Source: JABCPE02 sp963530295 (GTDB taxonomy: Bacteria; Bacteroidota; Bacteroidia; Flavobacteriales; Weeksellaceae). From it: a stretch of 64,000 nt of DNA. Shown in pieces: positions 35,257 through 43,199 of the stretch; positions within the stretch are counted from its first letter, which is position 1; each line of letters starts with the position of its first letter. The notes beneath the pieces are model-generated. The model was given only the letters and a program-made list of their open reading frames with translations. It had not been told where the DNA came from and did not search any database. The DNA is taken from the NCBI GenBank assembly GCA_963530295.1, contig CAUSCF010000005.1:1-64000 (forward strand). Direction: 5' to 3'. The position numbers and the translations under genes were made by a program.

Positions 35257-35927
35257 ATGAAATATTATAAAATAAAAAGAAAAACACGATTTCCAGAATT
35301 AGGAAGAATAGCAAGTGGCGCTGAAGGTAAAAATGTGCCTGAAAAAGAGTATTTTTATAGAATAGGAAAAAGGAAATTATTGAAAATACTCCCATTTTTG
35401 ATTATTTTGTTTTAAAAAGTTTTGATAAAGAAAAATATTGGGAATGGGCTTTGTTTGATATTCATAGTTTCATAGGAGAAGGAAGTCAAATATTTGGCTG
35501 GTATATCTCAGATAAATTAAAAACGATTTTAGAAAAATTCAGAATCGCTCCGAAATATCATTTCTACGAAACACGGCTCCTCTACAAAGAAGAAAAATTT
35601 AAATACTGGATTTTTCAGTTTCCGATAGAGCCTCTGCAAAATATTATTTTTGAGAAAAGTGATTTCTACTATATAAAGGACGGAAAACAAAATGAAATAG
35701 AAATAAAAAATGAATCAGAATTTATGCAAATAAGAAGAGATTTATTTATAGGAGAAGATATCGAGTTGGAATGTTCAAAAGTTTGTTTATTAGATAGTTT
35801 TGATATTGTTTATCAACAGCCTAATGGAGATATTCTCTGCTCAGAGCGTCTAAAACAAGCCATAGAAGAAAATGGTATCACGGGTTTTGAGTTTTTTGAG
35901 ATTGATTATGAAGTGGTTGCGGAATAA
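35257..35927 (+). pseudogene. Frameshifted immunity-like gene, paralogue of 35943-36614
   Basis: The ATG at 35257 starts MKYYKIKRKTRF, like its neighbour, but the frame stops at a TAA near 35413. Adding one A to the five-A run at 35367-35371 restores KKEIIENTPIFDYFVLKSFD and then an open frame to 35927, giving about 223 residues, the same length as the intact paralogue (also 223). From there the two match closely (ISDKL...FRIAPKYHFYETRLLY; LKQAIEENGITGFEFF), while residues about 125-195 are unrelated. I cannot name the family firmly; DUF1629/Imm11-type immunity proteins are the nearest recollection. The break may be real decay or a sequencing error. Confidence 0.7.
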
Positions 35928-35942
35928 GAATTTAAAAATATA

Positions 35943-36614
35943 ATGAAATATTATAAAATTCAAATAAAAAGTTTTTACGGAGATAGAATAGCAAGCAATG
36001 CTAATTTTATAGATAATTCTAAAGAATACATTTTTAAAAAGATATCTTTAGGAGAAATTATTCCAGATACGCCGATTTTTGATTATTTCTTTTTAGAAAG
36101 TTTTGATGAAAAACAATATTGGGAATGGGCTTTATTTGATGTCCACAATTTTATAGGAGTAGGAAGTATAATGTGTGGTTGGTATATCTCAGATAAATTA
36201 AAATCGGTTTTAGAAAATTTCAGAATCGCTCCGAAATATCATTTCTACGAAACACGACTCCTCTACAAAAAAGAAAAATTCAAATACTGGATTTTTCAGT
36301 TTATAGCAAGTTACCGAAGGTTAAACAAAATGCAATTTGTTAATTTTTCTCAAAGTATTTTTCATGCAAATAATGAAAATTATGTTTTTAATTCTTATGA
36401 AAATTGGTCAGATAAAAACGATGAAATTTATGATGAATGTAAAGAAAAATTAATTTTAAAAAAAGTTGTACTAACTGAATCTTTTGATTTTTTTCCTTTA
36501 ATACCCATTAGTTCAGACATTATCGTTTCTGAAAACTTAAAACAAGCCATAGAAGAAAACGGCATCACAGGTTTTGAGTTTTTTGATATTGATTATGAAG
36601 TGGTTGCAGAGTAA
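35943..36614 (+). CDS. Immunity-like protein, intact paralogue
   Basis: A 223-residue soluble protein with no signal peptide. It starts MKYYKIQIKSFYGDRIA, has a central CGWYISDKLKSVLENFRIAP and KYHFYETRLLYKKEKFKYWI, and ends LKQAIEENGITGFEFFDIDY. The middle and end are almost the same as in the frameshifted gene 16 bases upstream, but residues about 125-195 differ completely. That layout, constant ends around a variable block, suits specificity-diversified immunity proteins. Imm11/DUF1629-like is a tentative family. It is the last gene of a three-gene array that begins with a PoNi-like gene. Confidence 0.7.
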   Translation: MKYYKIQIKSFYGDRIASNANFIDNSKEYIFKKISLGEIIPDTPIFDYFFLESFDEKQYWEWALFDVHNFIGVGSIMCGWYISDKLKSVLENFRIAPKYHFYETRLLYKKEKFKYWIFQFIASYRRLNKMQFVNFSQSIFHANNENYVFNSYENWSDKNDEIYDECKEKLILKKVVLTESFDFFPLIPISSDIIVSENLKQAIEENGITGFEFFDIDYEVVAE

Positions 36615-36682
36615 AATATAGAATATTGTAGTCTGTGACTTAAATTAAAATCATTTCTTCCTATAATTTATATTATGTTAAA

Positions 36683-36715
36683 TTGCAAATTAAAAGAATA
36701 AAATCCTTAACTTTG
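36683..36715 (+). promoter_or_regulatory. Promoter of the copper ATPase gene
   Basis: TAACTTTG at 36708-36715 with a TTG at 36683-36685; the spacer of 22 bp is slightly long. The ATG is 36 bases downstream. Confidence 0.6.
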
Positions 36716-36750
36716 TATTCTCTTTTTTTAACTTTATAAAATTTAATGAT

Positions 36751-39258
36751 ATGCACGAAAAACAATTTGATATATTAGGAATGAGCTGTGGCAGCTGTCA
36801 AAAGAAAATTTCCGACAAGCTGAATTCCCTTCCAGATATCTCTGCTGTGGTAGATTTAAAAACCAACAGCGTTAAAATTTCTTCCAAAAACGAAATCAAT
36901 CTCCAGCAGCTGAATGATGCCGTTGGTTCCATTGGTCATTATTTCCTAAAAGACCCTGATAATCATGATTATACATTCATTAAACCAGAAGACAAAATCT
37001 CGCCCAGCAGTGTGTATTTCTGTCCAATGGAATGCGAAGGAGAAAAACTCTACTTCAAACAAGGTAAATGCCCTGTTTGTGGGATGTTTTTAGCACCTAT
37101 CGAAGAGCGTGAGGAAATCAGAGAAAAAGCAAAAAACACTGAAAATCAAAAGGTTAATTTAGGTAAAATCGGTGAATTTTATTGCCCGATGTTTTGCGAA
37201 GGCGACAAAACCTACCCCAAAAATACAGGCTGCCCAGTCTGTGGAATGGATTTAGTCCAAATCGTGGCCGAGGGACAGGAAGACAACTCCGCCTATCTAG
37301 ATTTACGAAAGAAATTCTATATCGCTCTCGCCTTTACCATTCCTGTATTTATCTTAGCCATGGGCGGAATGATGGGACTTCCCATAGATAAAATCCCACA
37401 CCACACGCAGCTGTATTTGCAGGCGGCTTTCACTATTCCTGTGGTCTATGCTGGATTTATGTTTTTTCAGAGGGCTTATGTTTCCTTTAAAACTTGGAAT
37501 CTTAACATGTTCAGTCTCATTGGTTTAGGTGTAGGCGCGGCTTTGGTTTTGAGCTGTATTACTTTATTTTTCCCTAATATTTTCCCTAATGATGCTCATC
37601 CGCATATCTATTTTGAAAGCGTGTGTATAATTATCACTTTGGTGTTATTGGGACAATTATTAGAAGCTAAAGCCCATCAAAAAACAGGAAACGCCATCCG
37701 TAAACTTATGAACCTCTCCCCTTCTGAGGCTCATTTGTGGGAAAACGGCGAGGAAAAAACCGTTAAAATCGATGAAATAAAAACTGGTAACATCCTGAGA
37801 GTCAAACCTGGAGAAAAAATTCCCGTGGATGGAGTCATCATAGAGGGATATTCTACCATAGACGAAAGTATGATTACAGGCGAACCTATTCCTGTGGAAA
37901 AAAGCATTGATAATCAGGTAATTTCAGGGACTATCAATGGAAATGGAACTTTCCTGATGAAATCCCAGCGTGTAGGAAGCGAAACCCTTTTGGCTCAAAT
38001 CATTAAAATGGTAAATGATGCCAGCAGAAGCAAAGCACCGATACAAAAACTAACCGACAAAGTCTCCAAAGTATTTGTCCCTGTGGTGATTTTCATCTCC
38101 GTTCTTACCTTTGTTTTATGGTGGATTTTTGGCGCCGAACCGAAGTTTTTCAATGCCTTTGTAAATGCTCTGGCCGTGCTGATCATCGCTTGTCCGTGCG
38201 CTTTGGGACTTGCTACGCCTATGTCTGTGGTGGTGGGCATCGGTAAAGGTGCTCAAAATGGTATTTTGATTAAAAGTGCTGAAGCTCTGGAACAAATGGA
38301 AAAAATAAATGTCCTGATAACGGATAAAACAGGAACGCTCACAGAAGGCAAACCATCATTAGAATATGTTTTCCCAGCGAAAAATTATACAGAAAACCAA
38401 ATTATCAATATTTCTGCATCATTAAACAAAAACAGCGAACATCCCCTATCCAAAGCTATTTTGTCTAAATCTGATGCCTCGCAGATAGAGGCTGTTTCAG
38501 ACTTCCAAAACTTGGTTGGAAAAGGAATTGAAGGGATAATTGGCGGTAAAAAATATTTCTTGGGAAATGAAAAATATATCACAGAAAATGCTGTCCATGT
38601 AGCAGATGAAATCAAAGAAAAAATCTTAAGTCTTAGCGATAAGGCCTTTACTATATCGTATCTTGTTGAAAATAATGATGTTATAGGATTTTTATGCTTT
38701 ACCGACAAACTAAAACCAACAGCGAAGAAAGCCGTAGAATTTTTGCAGAGCAAAAACATAGAAGTCATCATGCTTACAGGAGATAACGAGGCTACGGCTC
38801 GTGCTGTAGCAAATGAATTAGGAATAAAAAATTATCAAGCCAACTGCCTTCCAGAAGATAAAATCAACAAAATCAAAGATTTACAAAAACAAGGAAAAAT
38901 AGTAGCAATGACCGGCGACGGTATCAATGATGCCCCTGCCCTTGCACAGGCTGATATAGGAATAGCGATGGGAACAGGGACAGATGTAGCCATAGACAGC
39001 GCAGAAATCTCCCTGCTGAAGGGCGATATCTATGGAATAGTAAAAGCCAAAATCCTTTCCGAAAAGATGATGAGAAACATCAAAGAAAATCTGTTCTTTG
39101 CGTTTATTTATAACACGCTGGGAATACCCGTGGCTGCTGGGTTGCTCTATCCTATTTTTGGGATTCTGCTCTCTCCTATGCTTGCAGCAGCAGCGATGAG
39201 TCTCAGCTCTGTTTCGGTGATAGCCAATTCACTAAGGCTAAATTCTATTAAACTATAA
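36751..39258 (+). CDS. Copper-type heavy-metal P1B-ATPase
   Basis: An 835-residue metal-exporting ATPase. The N-terminus has an HMA domain with GMSCGSC (C13, C16), followed by two heavy-metal-binding (YHS-like) modules with CPM...CPVCGM at about 90-114 and 148-172. Eight membrane helices include the transport motif C481-P-C483 (ACPCALG), and the phosphorylated Asp525 is in DKTGTLTEG. The hinge GDGINDAPALAQADIGIAMG is intact. CPC plus these modules indicates Cu(I) or Ag(I) export. It is transcribed alone from its own promoter, and its stop lies against a bidirectional terminator. Confidence 0.93.
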   Translation: MHEKQFDILGMSCGSCQKKISDKLNSLPDISAVVDLKTNSVKISSKNEINLQQLNDAVGSIGHYFLKDPDNHDYTFIKPEDKISPSSVYFCPMECEGEKLYFKQGKCPVCGMFLAPIEEREEIREKAKNTENQKVNLGKIGEFYCPMFCEGDKTYPKNTGCPVCGMDLVQIVAEGQEDNSAYLDLRKKFYIALAFTIPVFILAMGGMMGLPIDKIPHHTQLYLQAAFTIPVVYAGFMFFQRAYVSFKTWNLNMFSLIGLGVGAALVLSCITLFFPNIFPNDAHPHIYFESVCIIITLVLLGQLLEAKAHQKTGNAIRKLMNLSPSEAHLWENGEEKTVKIDEIKTGNILRVKPGEKIPVDGVIIEGYSTIDESMITGEPIPVEKSIDNQVISGTINGNGTFLMKSQRVGSETLLAQIIKMVNDASRSKAPIQKLTDKVSKVFVPVVIFISVLTFVLWWIFGAEPKFFNAFVNALAVLIIACPCALGLATPMSVVVGIGKGAQNGILIKSAEALEQMEKINVLITDKTGTLTEGKPSLEYVFPAKNYTENQIINISASLNKNSEHPLSKAILSKSDASQIEAVSDFQNLVGKGIEGIIGGKKYFLGNEKYITENAVHVADEIKEKILSLSDKAFTISYLVENNDVIGFLCFTDKLKPTAKKAVEFLQSKNIEVIMLTGDNEATARAVANELGIKNYQANCLPEDKINKIKDLQKQGKIVAMTGDGINDAPALAQADIGIAMGTGTDVAIDSAEISLLKGDIYGIVKAKILSEKMMRNIKENLFFAFIYNTLGIPVAAGLLYPIFGILLSPMLAAAAMSLSSVSVIANSLRLNSIKL

Positions 39259-39288
39259 AAAAAACTCCCAATTTTAGGGAGTTTTTTT
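39257..39288. terminator. Bidirectional terminator between the copper ATPase and the SPFH operon
   Basis: ACTCCC-AATTTTA-GGGAGT-type stem flanked by an A run on the left and a T run on the right; serves both converging transcripts. Confidence 0.85.
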
Positions 39289-39290
39289 AT

Positions 39291-39452
39291 TTATTTTAAC
39301 TTATTATAAGGGAAATTTATCAGCAAAATTAAATGGAAAAATATAGCCGTAAAGCCCCACACAGGCTGATTTTGGAAACATAATCTATCTATGTAAATAA
39401 GAACTCCATTTCCTACGATGAATAGTAAGATGTAAAGTATTTTGTGTTTCAT
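39291..39452 (-). CDS. 53-residue membrane protein overlapping the SPFH gene
   Basis: A small reading frame, MKHKILYILLFIVGNGVLIY and on to ...LINFPYNKLK, of 53 residues. It has two hydrophobic helices (about 4-20 and 31-46) joined by a short loop IDRLCFQNQPVWG. Its ATG shares one base with the TAA stop of the preceding SPFH gene (a TAATG junction), a typical sign of translational coupling. It ends just before the bidirectional terminator. Function is unknown; coupling suggests that it acts with the SPFH protein at the membrane. Confidence 0.7.
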   Translation of the reverse strand: MKHKILYILLFIVGNGVLIYIDRLCFQNQPVWGFTAIFFHLILLINFPYNKLK

Positions 39453-40264
39453 TATTGTAGTATTACAGGTGTTTTACCGTCGGTTATGATTACTTTATTA
39501 TTGGTATTTCTTATGGCTTCTATCCATTTTTCTTGTAAAATCTTGTTGTCAAGTCCTTCGGCTCTTACGCGGTTGGCTTCGGCATCGATTTTGGCTTTTT
39601 CAAGGTTCATTTTAGAAACTTGGAGCTCATTTTTTACTTGCTCTGCTTGTTGTATTGCATTGTTTCTCAACTCGATAGCCTTTGCCATAGAAGCGGGAGG
39701 TTTAAGCCCAGAAGTCAAATTATTTAACTGAAAAAATTTATTTTCAAAATCTTTTTTAAGCCTAGTTTCTACTTGTCTTTCAAATGTATTGAGGTTATTC
39801 ATCAGACTGTCCGTAGTATAATTTCTGGCTTCTTCTCGGTAGGCATTGGTAACCAGTTTATTCAAGATAGAGTTTTCTACATTATCCATCATTACCTCTG
39901 GCTGGTTTATCCCTAAATGCTTGTAATTGAACACTATATCCACTCCTTTGCCTCTAATAGGCTGATACTGATAGGAAGGATCTACTGTGAAGACGCCTGC
40001 ATCTTTCGCAGAAACCTGCACTGCTTGCGGGTCTCCACTGGTCTCAAACATTGGTACTTGGTAGAGTTCTACTCCTGGGAAGAATGTCCATTGTCGCCCA
40101 GAAACGGTTGAAAAATCTTCTTTTCCGTTTCTTCCATAATTTTCCATCAGGACACCTTCATAGTTCGGCTCTACACGGGAACAGCCGTTCATCATCAAAA
40201 ATACAGCTGCCACAGCTGAACACCCTACGATAATGCCAATAAATGCATTTTTTTTGTTTTGCAT
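39452..40264 (-). CDS. Prohibitin/SPFH (band 7) family protein
   Basis: A 270-residue membrane-anchored protein. Residues 8-28 form one hydrophobic helix (a cysteine at 28 could also make it a lipoprotein), followed by an SPFH domain (VEPNYEGVLMENYGRNGKEDF, TVDPSYQYQPI) and a C-terminal coiled coil (about 180-250, EQVKNELQVSKMNLEKAKIDAEA). Relatives form oligomeric rings that organise membrane protein quality control. It has its own promoter and is followed by the overlapping 53-codon membrane gene. Confidence 0.88.
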   Translation of the reverse strand: MQNKKNAFIGIIVGCSAVAAVFLMMNGCSRVEPNYEGVLMENYGRNGKEDFSTVSGRQWTFFPGVELYQVPMFETSGDPQAVQVSAKDAGVFTVDPSYQYQPIRGKGVDIVFNYKHLGINQPEVMMDNVENSILNKLVTNAYREEARNYTTDSLMNNLNTFERQVETRLKKDFENKFFQLNNLTSGLKPPASMAKAIELRNNAIQQAEQVKNELQVSKMNLEKAKIDAEANRVRAEGLDNKILQEKWIEAIRNTNNKVIITDGKTPVILQ

Positions 40265-40283
40265 AGTCTAAATATGTTTAGCA

Positions 40284-40291
40284 CAAATATA
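40284..40291 (-). promoter_or_regulatory. -7 promoter element of the SPFH gene
   Basis: TATATTTG on the minus strand, 20 bases before the SPFH ATG. Confidence 0.65.
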
Positions 40292-40294
40292 ATA

Positions 40295-40321
40295 AAAATC
40301 CCCCAAATTTGGAGGATTTTA
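40295..40321 (-). terminator. Terminator of typA
   Basis: AAATCCTCC and GGGGGATTT arms around AAATT, followed by T residues on the minus strand, just after the typA stop. Confidence 0.8.
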
Positions 40322-40324
40322 TTG

Positions 40325-42133
40325 TTATTCTGTTTTAGCGCTTCTTTCTGCTCTTTTTCTGTCTTCTTCAGATAAAAGTTTTTTACGCATTCTGATGAAA
40401 TTAGGAGTCACCTCTATACATTCATCGTGCTGGATATATTCCATGCATTCTTCCAATGAAAATAGAATTTTAGGCGCGATGCTTCCGTCTTTATCTTTAC
40501 CTGCTGCACGCATATTGTTCAGCTGTTTTCCTTCCACGATATTTACTACTAAATCCCCAGGTTTGTTCTGTTCTCCCACAATCATACCTGCATATACTTC
40601 TTCCCCTGGGTCTACGAAGAACTTACCTCTATCTTGCAGTTTTTCAATGGAATACGCTGTAGTTTGACCTTGGTTTTTAGAGATTAAAACTCCATTGTTT
40701 CTACCAGCTATTGCACCTTTGAAAGGCTTATAATCCACAAATCTATGTGCCATAATAGCCTCACCAGCCGTTGCAGTAAGCATTTGGGAACGAAGCCCTA
40801 TAAGCCCTCTGGATGGAATTTCAAACTCTAAATGCTGCATTTCACCTTTAGTTTCCATAATGTGCAAATCTCCTTTTCTTTGAGTTGCTAGGTCGATAAC
40901 CTTAGAGGCAAATTCCTCTGGAACATCCACCACCAAAGATTCATACGGCTCACATTTCTCTCCATCAATATCTTTTAGGATAACCTGCGGCTGCCCGATG
41001 GTCATTTCATATCCCTCTCTTCTCATCGTTTCAATCAAAACTGAAAGGTGAAGAATCCCACGACCGAACACCAAGAAAGTATTCGCATCATCAGTCCCCT
41101 GAACACGAAGCGCCAAGTTTTTTTCTAATTCTTTTTCTAATCTCTCTTTCAAGTGGTTAGAAGTCACATATTTACCATCTTTTCCGAAGAAAGGCGAGTT
41201 ATTGATAGAGAATGTCATATTCAAAGTAGGCTCATCAATAGCGATTCTCGGCAGCGGCTCTGGATTCTCCAAATCTACGAAAGTATCTCCAATCTGGAAC
41301 GCATCAAAACCTACAATCGCACAGATATCACCTGCAAAAACTTCCTCTACTTTTTTCTTTCCTAACCCCTCGAATACATATAGTTCCTTTACTTTTCCTT
41401 TTACTATTTTGTCGCCTTCTTGTGAAAGTCCTATCCACTGCCCTTCTTTTACAGAACCTCTGGTAACTTTACCAATGGCAATTCTTCCCAAGAAAGATGA
41501 ATAGTCCAGCGATGTTATCTGCATTTGTAGTGCTCCTTCTTCTACTTTTGGTGCTGGAACATGTTTTAAAATCCCATCTAATAAAGGCAAAATACTATCA
41601 GCAGGAGTCAAACTTGTATTAAACCAGCCTTGTTTAGATGAACCATAGTATGTAGGGAAATCCAGCTGTTCTTCCGTAGCATTTAGGTTGAAAAACAGGT
41701 CAAATACTTTGTCATGAACTTCATCTGGACGGCAGTTATCTTTATCTACTTTATTGATAACTACTATTGGTTTCAGCCCTAATTCTAAGGCTTTTTGAAG
41801 CACAAATCTTGTCTGTGGCATTGGCCCCTCGAATGCATCTACCAAGAGAACAACCCCGTCAGCCATTTTCAAAACTCTTTCCACTTCTCCCCCAAAATCG
41901 GCGTGCCCTGGGGTATCTATCACATTGATTTTCGTGTCTTTATAAGTTACAGAGATATTTTTAGATAAAATGGTAATCCCTCTTTCTCTTTCCAGGTCAT
42001 TATTATCCATAATCAAATCACCTGATTCATCACTTTTTCTAAAAATATTGGTAGCATGAATGATTTTATCCACCAAAGTAGTTTTCCCATGGTCTACATG
42101 GGCAATAATTGCGATATTTCTAATGTTTTGCAT
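40325..42133 (-). CDS. typA: Ribosome-binding translational GTPase TypA/BipA
   Basis: A 602-residue GTPase related to EF-G. G1 is AHVDHGKTTLVD (about 11-22), the switch region RERGITILSKN, G3 DTPGHADFGGEVER, and G4 NKVDKDNCRP. Domains II and V and the BipA-specific C-terminal domain (GQTTAYSIEKLQDRG, SLEECMEYIQ) follow. It assists ribosome assembly and stress adaptation, notably in the cold. Length is normal. Confidence 0.97.
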   Translation of the reverse strand: MQNIRNIAIIAHVDHGKTTLVDKIIHATNIFRKSDESGDLIMDNNDLERERGITILSKNISVTYKDTKINVIDTPGHADFGGEVERVLKMADGVVLLVDAFEGPMPQTRFVLQKALELGLKPIVVINKVDKDNCRPDEVHDKVFDLFFNLNATEEQLDFPTYYGSSKQGWFNTSLTPADSILPLLDGILKHVPAPKVEEGALQMQITSLDYSSFLGRIAIGKVTRGSVKEGQWIGLSQEGDKIVKGKVKELYVFEGLGKKKVEEVFAGDICAIVGFDAFQIGDTFVDLENPEPLPRIAIDEPTLNMTFSINNSPFFGKDGKYVTSNHLKERLEKELEKNLALRVQGTDDANTFLVFGRGILHLSVLIETMRREGYEMTIGQPQVILKDIDGEKCEPYESLVVDVPEEFASKVIDLATQRKGDLHIMETKGEMQHLEFEIPSRGLIGLRSQMLTATAGEAIMAHRFVDYKPFKGAIAGRNNGVLISKNQGQTTAYSIEKLQDRGKFFVDPGEEVYAGMIVGEQNKPGDLVVNIVEGKQLNNMRAAGKDKDGSIAPKILFSLEECMEYIQHDECIEVTPNFIRMRKKLLSEEDRKRAERSAKTE

Positions 42134-42151
42134 ATATATATTTTACGGGGG

Positions 42152-42159
42152 CAAAAGTA
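42152..42159 (-). promoter_or_regulatory. -7 promoter element of typA
   Basis: TACTTTTG on the minus strand fits TAnnTTTG, 19 bases before the typA ATG. Confidence 0.55.
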
Positions 42160-42265
42160 ATGATTTTTTTTCAAACCATTTTTATGAACTTCGGGCTTCT
42201 TAATTTTTATTATAAAAAAGGAATTATTTCATTGATTTTTTTGTATTTTCATAATATTTTTTTTA

Positions 42266-42273
42266 TACATTTG
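42266..42273 (+). promoter_or_regulatory. -7 promoter element of the DUF2085 gene
   Basis: TACATTTG fits TAnnTTTG, 10 bases before the ATG at 42284, so the leader is very short. Confidence 0.6.
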
Positions 42274-42283
42274 CGAAATAATT

Positions 42284-42634
42284 ATGAAAGAGAAAGAAAG
42301 AGTAAAACTTCATTTTAGCTTCTGCCATAGAAAACCTGAAAGGTCTTTCTTTTGGAGAGGAAAACAGTTTCCTGTATGTGCAAGATGTACAGGAATACAT
42401 TTGGGGTATCTTTCTTTTCCATTCTTCTTATTTGGTGTAGTATCTCTCAATTTTTGGATGACTATTTTACTGATAGTTCCCACTTACTTAGATGGCTTTA
42501 TTCAGGCTTATTATAATAAGGAAAGCACCAATATGAGAAGACTAATTACAGGACTAATGGCAGGTATAGGAACCATGTCTTTGGTCTCTATTACTGGAAT
42601 ATATATAGCTGAATTAATTTTAAAATTTGTTTAA
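42284..42634 (+). CDS. DUF2085 membrane protein
   Basis: A 116-residue protein with the DUF2085 signature: FCHRKPERSFFWRGKQFPVCARCTGIHLGYL, whose Cys/His set (CH...CARCTG) probably binds a metal or forms disulfides at the membrane face. About three hydrophobic helices follow. Function is unknown. It is the first gene of a two-gene unit; the next reading frame starts 2 bases after its stop. Confidence 0.85.
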   Translation: MKEKERVKLHFSFCHRKPERSFFWRGKQFPVCARCTGIHLGYLSFPFFLFGVVSLNFWMTILLIVPTYLDGFIQAYYNKESTNMRRLITGLMAGIGTMSLVSITGIYIAELILKFV

Positions 42635-42636
42635 TT

Positions 42637-42862
42637 ATGAGTGATTTAAATCAAAATCCTAATGTAAATCAACCACAAGATCAAGAAGATTTGGAGATGT
42701 GGATGAAAGTTCTTTCATTTTGTATTCCTATCGCGGGAGCTGTTATCTATTTTATGAACAAAGATAAAGCACCTGTAAAAGCAAAATCTGCATGTACTAT
42801 GGCTGATAGGTTTTGGTGTAGGACTTGTTTTACAAATCATCCAAAGAGTATTGATGAACTAG
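42637..42862 (+). pseudogene. Frameshifted two-helix membrane protein
   Basis: The frame from the ATG at 42637 begins MSDLNQNPNVNQPQDQEDLE, then a helix VLSFCIPIAGAVIYFMNKD and KAKSACTMA. Read unshifted, it continues for 42 unlikely residues through the terminator stem to 42933. From 42803 the next frame reads LIGFGVGLVLQIIQRVLMN and stops at 42860-42862, exactly ahead of the terminator. So the original protein was about 75 residues with two helices, and the window carries a one-base gain or two-base loss near 42799-42804. Error or real mutation cannot be told apart here. Confidence 0.7.
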
Positions 42863-42876
42863 GAAAAACAATTATT

Positions 42877-42911
42877 AAAATGCATTTGAAAAATTTCAAA
42901 TGCATTTTTTT
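42877..42911 (+). terminator. Terminator of the DUF2085 unit
   Basis: A perfect stem built on AAAATGCATTTGAAA and its complement, followed by seven T; it lies inside the artefactual extension of the frameshifted frame. Confidence 0.9.
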
Positions 42912-42919
42912 GTTAAAAA

Positions 42920-42951
42920 ATTTGGAGGTTTAAAAAAAAGCTGTATATTTG
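42920..42951 (+). promoter_or_regulatory. Promoter of the initiator tRNA
   Basis: TTTG at 42921-42924 and TATATTTG at 42944-42951 with a 19-bp spacer; an ideal promoter 11 bases upstream of the tRNA. Confidence 0.85.
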
Positions 42952-42962
42952 CAAAACAATAC

Positions 42963-43035
<73 letters not shown>

Positions 43036-43041
43036 CTAAGT

Positions 43042-43120
43042 AAAGGAGGAATAATAAACTTAATTGCGAAATCACTGATTTTTAGAGGTTTTATTAAGGG
43101 TTTATTATTCCTCTTTTTTT
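43042..43120 (+). terminator. Long-loop terminator after the initiator tRNA
   Basis: GAGGAATAATAAAC (43046-43059) and its exact complement (43100-43113) enclose a 40-base loop and are followed by seven T. It ends the tRNA transcript and isolates it from the integrase. Confidence 0.75.
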
Positions 43121-43199
43121 GTGTTTTGGTCTCTATGTTGGTCACTCAGTAGATAAAAGTAGTGCCTGGTTGTGTTTTAACTTTTAAAACATAACTGAA

